Source: Deltaproteobacteria bacterium
GTDB taxonomy: Bacteria > Bdellovibrionota > UBA1018 > UBA923
NCBI GenBank assembly: GCA_016194795.1
Contig: JACQAX010000049.1
Span: forward strand, 1 to 9,304
Length of the DNA: 9,304 bases
Direction of reading: 5' to 3'
Part shown: positions 1 to 5,856 of the stretch, in pieces
Layout of the letters: each line of letters opens with the position of its first letter
How positions within the stretch are numbered: position 1 is the stretch's first letter
Position numbers and translations under genes: made by a program
The notes under the pieces: model-generated
Databases searched by the model: none
Seen by the model: only the letters and a program-made list of their open reading frames with translations
What the model was told of the DNA's origin: nothing

Positions 1-515
1 ACGCGCACCTGCGAGGCCGAGACGAACCCGCGCAGCGACGCCTCGAGCTCCGGAAGGCCTCGCGTGTCGCTGATGCCGTATTTTTTCGCGCTCTCGCCCA
101 CGCCGAGGCGCGCCCCTTCCCAGAGCTCGCCTTTCACGCGATCGGTGAAGAAGGTCGCGTCGCTCTTGCCGGGGTTGGGCTCGACGAAGAGCACCGCGCG
201 GTGCGCGCGCCCCTCGGGCACCAGCACGAGCACGCAGTCGGGCTCCTGGTTGCCGGTCAGGTAGAAGAAATCGGTGCAGGCGCGAAACGCATAGTGCGTG
301 TCATTGGCGCGCACTTTGAGGTGGCCGTTCGGCACGACGATCAGGTCGCCCGGAAACTTCGCCGACAGCGCCGCGCGCCGGGCCGCGAAGTTCGCGAGAT
401 TGCGCACGGGAGCCACTCGAGGCACCACCGGCTTCCAGCTCTTGAGCATGAACTCGATGAGGTTGGGCGGAGCGTCAGTATCGTGGCCTTGCTTGCGATT
501 GTCGAAGGTGTTCAT
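1..515 (-). CDS. pepP: Xaa-Pro aminopeptidase (aminopeptidase P), N-terminal part, cut by window edge
   Basis: The gene reads leftward from an ATG at 515-513 and stays open for 171 codons to the window edge, so the 3' end is missing. Residues from about 38 onward match the N-terminal domain of aminopeptidase P (AMP_N). There is an R-R-x-x-L stretch near residues 46-50, a VPNGH strand near 61-65, then NDTHYAFR (71-78) followed by TDFFYLTGNQEPD (81-93). The LFVEPN strand (109-114) and LWEGARLG (131-138) follow in the order usual for the family. The family removes an N-terminal residue before proline, using a dinuclear metal centre in the C-terminal pita-bread domain, which lies outside this window. 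There is no signal peptide, so it is probably cytoplasmic. It starts 26 bp after the flavoprotein stop at 542 and is likely co-transcribed with it. No clear Shine-Dalgarno precedes the ATG. The family is secure from the domain pattern; the exact subtype is not, because the catalytic half is unseen. Confidence 0.85.
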   Translation of the reverse strand, partial: MNTFDNRKQGHDTDAPPNLIEFMLKSWKPVVPRVAPVRNLANFAARRAALSAKFPGDLIVVPNGHLKVRANDTHYAFRACTDFFYLTGNQEPDCVLVLVPEGRAHRAVLFVEPNPGKSDATFFTDRVKGELWEGARLGVGESAKKYGISDTRGLPELEASLRGFVSASQVR

Positions 516-541
516 AGGCCACGAAGCATAGCCCAAAGGCC

Positions 542-2398
542 CTATTCTTCAAGGGGGCACTTGCTCCACTTTTCGAACTCGAAATGGTCGTCGAGCCGCT
601 TCAAGATGTTGTCGGCGGCGCAGTGGCCGCGGAAGAGCGCCTCTTCGAACGCAGGCGTGCCCAGGTTGTTGTTGGCGAAAAACGTGCGCTTGAACGGCTT
701 GCGCATCGCCTTGGCCCGCTTGAAGTGGCCGGGGCGCGCGACGTGCACCGAATACGGCCAGCGGCTGGTCTCGACGGCCTCGATGTCGGCTTCGGTGATC
801 TTCGTGCCCCACTTCTTGCCGTTGACCGACGGCGGCCAGAGCTGGAGCAGGCGGTCGACGGCGCCGGCCGCGATCTCTTTGGTCACGGCCTCTTCCTTGT
901 CCTGGTCCTGGCGCACGTACGAGTTGGGCGGAAGCGGGTGGTAGATCGTGAGCACGCCGTCCTTGTCGGGCGCGGGATGCTTGAATCTGGCGTTGCCCTT
1001 CTTGTCGAAGACGAGCCCGCGGATGCCCTCGTAGCCGTGGATCTTCGGGTCCATCCAGCGGCCGAGGATCACGTCGGTGAAATCCGCGCTCGTGTAGTCC
1101 TTGGCGCGCGTCCACGTGTCGTAGGTCGCGCGAAACGGGTGGCCCTTCACGAACACGGCGTGCACGGAGTAGTCGGCGTAGCCGAGGCTTTCCATGTAAG
1201 CGCCCTGCTCGGTGCCGGCCAGCCCCTCGACGATCATCGGCGCCAGCTTGAGCTGCGCGGCGAAGACGGCGTACTTGCCCTGCACGTCGTGGGTTTTTCC
1301 GCCCCGCACGTAGCTCACGACGACGTGGTCGTCGAAGTTCACGATCTTGGTCACCTTCGAGCCCGCGCTCATGATGGCCTTGTCGGGGCGTCCCTTGAGG
1401 ATCTTCACCATGTGCTCGGCGGCGCTCCCCGTGCCCATGGGCGTCGTGTAACGCGTGTCGATCTCCGAGATGTAGAAGTTGGCGAACGCCACGGCCGAAA
1501 CCTGATCAGGCGTCGAGCCGAGCGCGGAGCGGCAATACAGCTCCATCAGGCCGATCACGTCGCCCATCGGGTCGTCGTGATTCACTTTGGGGTCTTTCAG
1601 GAACCGCGAATGCAGTTTTGCGGCGACCTTGTCCCCCTTCTCGGCTTCCTCGCGAAGCCGAACGGGCATGATGCGGATCCATTCCGCGGCGCTCAGCTCG
1701 TCGAGCGACAGGTTGTCGGCCTCCTCGAACGGCTGGTTGGGGATGAGCCCCTTGTCGTTGGCGGCTTTGAGCATGTGGTGGAACACGCTGAAGCTCGCGG
1801 GCAGCTTCTCCATCGTGTCCTCTTCCCAGATGCCGAGATAGAGATTGCCGTTCCAGTAGAAGCTGTCGGCCGGCTCGTGGATAGCGTATTTCTTTCGCGT
1901 TTCGGCGTGGAGCTTCTTGTTCTCGGTGACCCAGTCGCCCATGCCGATGTCGGTGAGGATGTGGCCTTCCTCTTCATACGTGTCGGTCCAGTAGGCGGCG
2001 CCGCGGTCGTAACGCACGCCATGTCGCATTCCGCCCATCGCCAGGCCGCCGAACGCCGACTCCTTCTCGAGCAGGAGCACGCGCTTGCCGTGGTCGGTCA
2101 GGTAGACGCCGGCTGAAAGGCCGCCGAGACCGCCGCCCACGACGATCGCGTCGTAGGTCTCGTCGTCCTTCACCTCATCGCCTTCGACCTTGGGATCGAA
2201 GCCGCTCTCCTTGCCGCCGTGAACGGTGACCTTGTCCAAGAGGTTCGCCGAGCTCGCGATCTTTCGAACTTTGATCGGGTAGCGCGTCGTCTTTCGTGCC
2301 GTGTCCGCCGACGCACTGCGCGCGTCCTGGGCATACAGGACCCAAAAGATGACTCCGAGCACTAGCAAAGAAATTCTTGTCTGGATTGTTCGCGGCAT
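542..2398 (-). CDS. FAD-dependent oxidoreductase, flavin amine oxidase type, with N-terminal hydrophobic export or anchor segment
   Basis: This 618-residue protein has a hydrophobic N-terminus (residues 9-23) after a short basic stretch and an SASA-like site near 28-31. It is therefore either Sec-exported or anchored with its domain outside the cytoplasm; there is no twin-arginine motif. The dinucleotide-binding fold starts at about 83, with VVGGGLGGLSAG (86-97) and the acidic residue E111 ending the second strand, followed by the GG doublet of FGGLAMG. The C-terminal FAD contact is the FFANNNLGTPAFEEA run followed by GHCAADNIL. These features place it in the large amine oxidase / phytoene desaturase superfamily; the substrate cannot be told. 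A central ELYCRSALGSTPDQVSA segment matches ELFHEYCWDSMGGGYDELSA in the divergent gene at 2416, so the two are distant paralogues. The ATG at 2398 has only a weak AGG before it. The aminopeptidase gene follows after 26 bp. An FAD protein with a Sec-like rather than Tat-like N-terminus is odd. Confidence 0.85.
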   Translation of the reverse strand: MPRTIQTRISLLVLGVIFWVLYAQDARSASADTARKTTRYPIKVRKIASSANLLDKVTVHGGKESGFDPKVEGDEVKDDETYDAIVVGGGLGGLSAGVYLTDHGKRVLLLEKESAFGGLAMGGMRHGVRYDRGAAYWTDTYEEEGHILTDIGMGDWVTENKKLHAETRKKYAIHEPADSFYWNGNLYLGIWEEDTMEKLPASFSVFHHMLKAANDKGLIPNQPFEEADNLSLDELSAAEWIRIMPVRLREEAEKGDKVAAKLHSRFLKDPKVNHDDPMGDVIGLMELYCRSALGSTPDQVSAVAFANFYISEIDTRYTTPMGTGSAAEHMVKILKGRPDKAIMSAGSKVTKIVNFDDHVVVSYVRGGKTHDVQGKYAVFAAQLKLAPMIVEGLAGTEQGAYMESLGYADYSVHAVFVKGHPFRATYDTWTRAKDYTSADFTDVILGRWMDPKIHGYEGIRGLVFDKKGNARFKHPAPDKDGVLTIYHPLPPNSYVRQDQDKEEAVTKEIAAGAVDRLLQLWPPSVNGKKWGTKITEADIEAVETSRWPYSVHVARPGHFKRAKAMRKPFKRTFFANNNLGTPAFEEALFRGHCAADNILKRLDDHFEFEKWSKCPLEE

Positions 2399-2415
2399 AT
2401 AGACCTGATCGGCAA
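2399..2415. promoter_or_regulatory. 17-bp divergent start region between the two flavoprotein genes
   Basis: Only 17 bp separate the two ATG codons. The promoters must therefore lie partly inside the opposing coding sequences. The surrounding 2340-2470 is clearly richer in A and T than the genes around it. A TATAGA at 2398-2403 is a possible -10 for the rightward gene, with a poor -35 (TTGTCT at 2377, 15-bp spacer), and would leave a leader of only about 6 nt. No convincing leftward promoter was found. The region is real; the promoter positions are guesses. Confidence 0.35.
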
Positions 2416-4149
2416 ATGTTTCAGCGAACTAAAGCCAAAAATGCGCGGTCACGTCGTTTTTTTCTAAAGTCCGCGGCCCTATCCGCCGTAAGCGGCAGCT
2501 TCGCCGCGTATGCGTTTTCGGCGATAAGATCCCGTTCGCATGCGGGAAACGTGGTTCCGGTCGCGAGCGCGAGCCCGGTGGCCGACGTCACCGATCCGCA
2601 CGGGGCGCGCGGCTTCATCGGCGACGCGCCGGCCAAGGCTCATGGCATCCTCTGGGACAAAGCCTCCTACCTTGCCAAAAAGGGAGGTGTGCCAGACACG
2701 GGCGAAACTGCCCAGGTCGTGGTCGTGGGCGGCGGCATCGCCGGTCTCACGGCGGCGTACCGCCTGCGTGATTTCAAGCCGATCGTGCTTGAGCAGGGCA
2801 AGCAGTTCGGCGGAAACGCCAAGGGCGAGCGCTGGAACGATCTCGTGTACTCGATCGGCTCGGCCTACATCCCACGCCCCGAAAAAGGCACCGCCCTCGG
2901 CGACCTCTTCGACGAGCTCGGGCTGCGCGAGCACTTCCGCTTCGAGAGCTCGCGCGACGAGGGCGTGCTGCTCTCCGGCCACGCCGCCGGTGCCGACGGC
3001 GCCGTGCGCGTGGCGGCGCCCTTCTGGAGCGGCGCCTCCGTCAAGGCGGGCGACGAAGCCGGGGCCGCCGACATCCGGCGCGTCTACCAGCGGCTTCTCG
3101 ACTTCGAGGCCGAAAGCTATCCGACGATCCCGCCGCGCAACGAGGCCGAGCGCGAGCGCGTCGAGGCGCTCGACCGCGTGAGCTTCGCCGAGTGGGTGCA
3201 GAAGAACCTCGGAAAAATCCACCCGCACGTCGAGGAGCTCTTCCACGAGTACTGCTGGGACTCGATGGGCGGCGGCTACGACGAGCTCTCGGCGGCGCAG
3301 GTGCTCAACTTTCTCACGGCCGACCTCGCGGGCGGAATGGGCGCCCTGCCCGGCGGCAACTCGGCGATCTCGTCGGCGCTCTACGAACGGCTGGCCGGCA
3401 GCGACCGCAGCCCGCGCCTGCGCAACGAGGCGCTCACCGTCGACGTGAGCGCCAACGCGCACGGCGTGCGCGTCTGCTACGAGGACGCCAAGGGCAAGCT
3501 GCGCTCGATCCAGGCGAAGGCCTGCATCGTCACCTCACCGAAGTTCGTCGCCAAGACGATCGTCTCAAACCTTCCGGCCGACCAGCTCGCCGCCATGCGC
3601 GCGCTCCGCTACCGCGCCTTCATCGTGGCCAACGTGCTCATCAACGGTAAGGTCGAGTCGCCGCACTACGGCGTCTTCCGCATCACGGGAGAGGTGCCGA
3701 GCGGTCCCGACAACGGCGACGCCGCCCGCGCCTTCACCAGCATGATCTTCGGCGCCTGGGCGCAGGGCAACCAGACTGGCTCGTCGTCGCTCACGCTCTA
3801 CAAGGCTTTTCCCTTCGAGGAGGGCCGCGCTTCCCTCAGCCCGCACTCGGCCTACGCCAAGGTGCGCTCGCGCTTCGAGCGCGAAATTCCGGGGCTGCTC
3901 GCGAGCATCGGCGTCGACCCGTCGCGCGTGGCCGGGCTTCGCCTCGCCCGCTGGGGGCATGCGCTGCCGCTCGCGGCGCCGGGGCTGCTGGCCTCGGGCG
4001 TGCTCGAGAAAGCGTCGCGCCCGGTCGCCGAGCGCATTTTTTTCGCGCAACAAGACAACTGGGCCAACCCCAGCGTCGAGACGTCGGTCACCACGGCCGT
4101 CGCCGCCGCGGCCGCGGTTCGCGCCCGCCTCTCGAAATCCGAAGCCTGA
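2416..4149 (+). CDS. Tat-exported FAD-dependent oxidoreductase, flavin amine oxidase type
   Basis: From the ATG at 2416 this is a 577-residue protein. An in-frame TTG at 2377 would add 13 residues and overlap the divergent gene, and it would push the signal peptide inward, so ATG 2416 is preferred. Residues 12-18 are SRRFFLK, an almost ideal twin-arginine motif, followed by an Ala/Ser-rich hydrophobic stretch and a likely cleavage region near 40-45. The folded flavoprotein is therefore probably delivered to the periplasm. The FAD fold starts with VVVVGGGIAGLTAAYRL (GGG at about 105-107) and the acidic E126 (VLEQ), then FGGNAKG. Near the C-terminus, IFFAQQDNWANPSVETS is the second FAD-contact strand. 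The ELFHEYCWDSMGGGYDELSA segment links it to the head-to-head paralogue. Substrate unknown; amine, amino-acid or polyene oxidation are all possible for the superfamily. No good Shine-Dalgarno is seen. The downstream lipoprotein gene begins 93 bp later, probably from its own promoter. Confidence 0.88.
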   Translation: MFQRTKAKNARSRRFFLKSAALSAVSGSFAAYAFSAIRSRSHAGNVVPVASASPVADVTDPHGARGFIGDAPAKAHGILWDKASYLAKKGGVPDTGETAQVVVVGGGIAGLTAAYRLRDFKPIVLEQGKQFGGNAKGERWNDLVYSIGSAYIPRPEKGTALGDLFDELGLREHFRFESSRDEGVLLSGHAAGADGAVRVAAPFWSGASVKAGDEAGAADIRRVYQRLLDFEAESYPTIPPRNEAERERVEALDRVSFAEWVQKNLGKIHPHVEELFHEYCWDSMGGGYDELSAAQVLNFLTADLAGGMGALPGGNSAISSALYERLAGSDRSPRLRNEALTVDVSANAHGVRVCYEDAKGKLRSIQAKACIVTSPKFVAKTIVSNLPADQLAAMRALRYRAFIVANVLINGKVESPHYGVFRITGEVPSGPDNGDAARAFTSMIFGAWAQGNQTGSSSLTLYKAFPFEEGRASLSPHSAYAKVRSRFEREIPGLLASIGVDPSRVAGLRLARWGHALPLAAPGLLASGVLEKASRPVAERIFFAQQDNWANPSVETSVTTAVAAAAAVRARLSKSEA

Positions 4150-4203
4150 AAACACAGGGCAAATCGGCCCCTAACCCATCGCTTTCAAAAGAATAATGAT
4201 AAG

Positions 4204-4230
4204 TTGACTGAGTGCGTCAGATTAGATAAG
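4204..4230 (+). promoter_or_regulatory. Candidate promoter for the lipoprotein operon
   Basis: TTGACT at 4204-4209 matches five of six -35 consensus bases. A -10-like TAGATA (4223-4228) or GATAAG (4225-4230) follows within a local AT-rich island between two GC-rich genes. The spacers are short (13 or 15 bp), which weakens the call. If used, transcription would start about 6-8 nt before the ATG at 4243, which fits the lack of a Shine-Dalgarno there. Confidence 0.3.
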
Positions 4231-4242
4231 TCCCTCTCCTCT

Positions 4243-4593
4243 ATGAGTGTGAGGAGAGCTCGTCCCTTCATTGTCGCCGCTGCCGTCGCCACCGCGCTCG
4301 CCCTTTCGCAAGGCTGCAGCATGGACAAGCACATGGAAAAAATGGACGACAACACCTCCCGCATGGCCAACGAGCTCGCGGGTTATCGCGACTACGTGAA
4401 AACCCTGACCGAGCAGATGAAGGTCCTTGCCGACAGCCTGTCGATGCTGCAGAAGATGAGCACGCCGATGTTCGCGATGGTGATGTCGAAGCTCTCCGAG
4501 CAGCCGCCCGCCTCCACCCCTGACATCGACGACGTGCTCAAAGGCACGCCGAAGCCAACCCAGCCAGATGCCACAGAAGGACCTCAGAAATGA
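4243..4593 (+). CDS. Small Met-rich coiled-coil lipoprotein, function unknown
   Basis: The ATG at 4243 gives a 116-residue protein. The in-frame TTG at 4204 would add 13 residues before the basic n-region and coincides with a -35-like hexamer, so it is less likely. The N-terminus is a lipoprotein signal: basic MSVRRAR, an Ala/Val-rich core and LSQGC, with the lipidated Cys predicted at residue 25 and Ser at +2. The mature part starts MDKHMEKMDDN and continues as a heptad-like helix through KTLTEQMKVLADSLSMLQKM. It has many methionines and ends in a Pro/Thr-rich tail. This fits a short outer-membrane-tethered coiled coil; no family is recognised. Its stop overlaps the next start as ATGA (4590-4593), so the two proteins are probably translated together and may act together. 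No Shine-Dalgarno is visible upstream. Confidence 0.75.
   Translation: MSVRRARPFIVAAAVATALALSQGCSMDKHMEKMDDNTSRMANELAGYRDYVKTLTEQMKVLADSLSMLQKMSTPMFAMVMSKLSEQPPASTPDIDDVLKGTPKPTQPDATEGPQK
4575..4581 (+). promoter_or_regulatory. Ribosome binding site for the secreted four-Cys protein
   Basis: AGAAGGA lies 8 nt before the ATG at 4590, inside the end of the lipoprotein gene. Together with the ATGA stop/start overlap it supports the chosen start and translational coupling. Confidence 0.6.
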
Positions 4594-5237
4594 TCTCGAT
4601 GCTCAGTCTCGTAGCCGCGACGCTCGCCGCCACCGCCCAGGCCTCCCCGGTCGTCATCCGTGACCACCGCTGCGTGCAGGCCTCGATCGCCCGCGCGCAC
4701 CAGTCGATCACCAACTACGACGCCTATTCGACGCTCCCGGGCGCCAAGCTCGAGGAGAAGATCCCGGGCTTCGGCTCGATCACGCTGCTCAACATGATCA
4801 AGTCGCAGGCGCGTTTCACCACGCAGACGACGAGCGCCACCGACGGCGCCGTCTGGGTCGTGCTCCAGCCCGTGAACCTCACCAACGCGAAGAACTATCC
4901 CAAGTTCCTGCTCCATTGCACGTCGGCCTATGACAGCGAAAAGCACTTCACGCACAAGTGCAACCTCGACAAGGACAAGCTCCACTACGGCCTCGACGAC
5001 TTCACCTCGCAGCTCGACGTCACCGCCGACGCGCTCAACTGCCCGGCCGGCCAGACGTACCTCGACTACACGCTCACGCTCGACGGCAACTCGCGTGACG
5101 TCGACGCGATCAAGCGCGCGGTCACGAAGCCGCTCGGCGCGATCATCGGCCCGATCGTCGGCGCGCTCTTCGACGAAGAGGCGTTCTTCCGCACCTATTA
5201 CAAGAACTTCTACGAAGGCTGGGCGGGTTCGCTCTAG
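4590..5237 (+). CDS. Secreted four-cysteine protein of unknown function
   Basis: This 215-residue protein starts with a short hydrophobic signal peptide, MISMLSLVAATLAATAQASP, with cleavage likely after AQA (residue 18). The n-region lacks a positive charge, which is slightly unusual. The mature part has exactly four cysteines (28, 110, 124, 151), consistent with two disulfides in the periplasm or outside the cell. It contains a GFGSITLLNMIKSQARF segment and beta-like strands (AVWVVLQPVNL, TYLDYTLTLDG). Near the C-terminus is a hydrophobic helix, PLGAIIGPIVGALF, that could touch a membrane or partner, followed by an aromatic tail. I do not recognise a family. The gene is coupled to the lipoprotein ahead of it by ATGA and has a good AGAAGGA site. 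Its TAG stop (5235-5237) lies in a CTAG that also supplies the stop of the converging gene. Confidence 0.75.
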   Translation: MISMLSLVAATLAATAQASPVVIRDHRCVQASIARAHQSITNYDAYSTLPGAKLEEKIPGFGSITLLNMIKSQARFTTQTTSATDGAVWVVLQPVNLTNAKNYPKFLLHCTSAYDSEKHFTHKCNLDKDKLHYGLDDFTSQLDVTADALNCPAGQTYLDYTLTLDGNSRDVDAIKRAVTKPLGAIIGPIVGALFDEEAFFRTYYKNFYEGWAGSL

Positions 5238-5782
5238 TTGGCGTCGACGCCCTTGAGGCTGCCGCCCTTGAGCGGGATCGGCTTGTCCGGCTCGACCGGG
5301 ATCGGTTCGCCCTGCTTGCCCAGGTTCTTGGTGCAGTCGGCGAGCTCGCGCTTGAGGTTCTTCAGCTCCTTCTTCATGGCGTCGAGATCATCGGAGCTCT
5401 TCGCCGGCGCCCGGGGGCAGCAGCTCTCGAGCCCGTCGAAGCAACTCGGCGGCAGCATCGAGTCTTCGAGGCCGCAGTAGCAGCCGCGCACGGCGCACGG
5501 GCTGTCTTTGAGCGCCCGCGACGTCCGTTTGCAGTCGAGCAGCGCCTTTCTCGTCCGGTCGAGCTCGGCCTCGAGCTTGCCGCGCTCGATCTGGCCGGGT
5601 TTGAACTGGCTGCAGCAAAGCCCGTAGAGCTTCGTGTCCGGATCGATGTCGGTGCAGCTCGCCCCGTTCATCATCGACACGCAGTCCTCGAAGTTCTGTC
5701 CGTCGGCTCGCGCCGACGCGAGCGAGAGCGCGACTCCCACCACTCCGACGGCGAGCGTGAAGGCATGCTTGATCTTAAGCAT
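5234..5782 (-). CDS. Exported Cys-rich protein with a duplicated Cys / coiled-coil module, function unknown
   Basis: From the ATG at 5782 this is 182 residues. A much longer overlapping open frame exists (up to 7087), but it lies on top of the glycosidase-like gene, and the start at 5782 has a signal peptide and ribosome site of its own. The N-terminus MLKIKHAFTLAVGVVGVALS followed by LASARA is a Sec signal peptide with likely cleavage after residue 26. The mature part holds 12 cysteines (34, 43, 56, 57, 84, 96, 101, 103, 114, 121, 122, 150). Two halves repeat the plan Cys, Cys, CC pair, charged coiled coil, Cys: ELDRTRKALLDCKR in the first coil and ELKNLKRELADCTK in the second. The C-terminus is a Pro/Lys-rich tail. 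No known family is recognised. AGGGGG precedes the ATG by about 8 nt and an extended -10 lies just upstream, so it can be transcribed alone or with the upstream genes. Confidence 0.8.
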   Translation of the reverse strand: MLKIKHAFTLAVGVVGVALSLASARADGQNFEDCVSMMNGASCTDIDPDTKLYGLCCSQFKPGQIERGKLEAELDRTRKALLDCKRTSRALKDSPCAVRGCYCGLEDSMLPPSCFDGLESCCPRAPAKSSDDLDAMKKELKNLKRELADCTKNLGKQGEPIPVEPDKPIPLKGGSLKGVDAN

Positions 5783-5802
5783 TGGAAAATCCCCCTGCCG
5801 AC

Positions 5803-5811
5803 ATTGTAGCA
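5803..5811 (-). promoter_or_regulatory. Extended -10 promoter element for the Cys-rich protein gene
   Basis: On the minus strand this reads TGCTACAAT: a TGn extension plus TACAAT, five of six matches to TATAAT. No good -35 is visible, as is common for extended -10 promoters. The start site would fall near 5796, at the edge of the AGGGGG ribosome site (5791-5796), leaving a leader of about 14 nt. Confidence 0.45.
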
Positions 5812-5817
5812 TGGCGA

Positions 5818-5830
5818 CCCGGGAGCCGGG
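5818..5830. repeat. Small GC-rich inverted repeat between the glycosidase-like and Cys-rich genes
   Basis: CCCGG and CCGGG arms with a 3-nt centre lie inside a wider pair GCGACC (5814-5819) and GGTCGC (5834-5839). There is no T-run on either strand, so it is not a classical terminator. It sits at the -35 position of the candidate promoter at 5803-5811 and could be an operator, a weak pause hairpin, or chance in GC-rich DNA. Confidence 0.3.
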
Positions 5831-5856
5831 CATGGTCGCGAAACCGCGCGCGAATC

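Noticed and set aside
512..529. Five-codon mini-frame (MLRGL) whose stop overlaps the pepP ATG
   Set aside because: Such short frames arise often by chance and no convincing ribosome site precedes it; coupling cannot be supported from one sequence.
584..2116. Long open frame (510 codons) on the plus strand opposite the leftward flavoprotein
   Set aside because: It is antisense to a gene with clear FAD motifs; the protein is a low-complexity V/H/R/L mix without recognisable motifs, as expected of a mirror frame in GC-rich DNA.
2377..2415. TTG start for the Tat flavoprotein
   Set aside because: It would overlap the divergent gene and put 13 extra residues before the Tat n-region; ATG 2416 gives a normal Tat signal.
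4162..4178. Possible terminator hairpin AGGGC/GCCC after the Tat flavoprotein
   Set aside because: The stem has only four or five pairs and no T-run follows.
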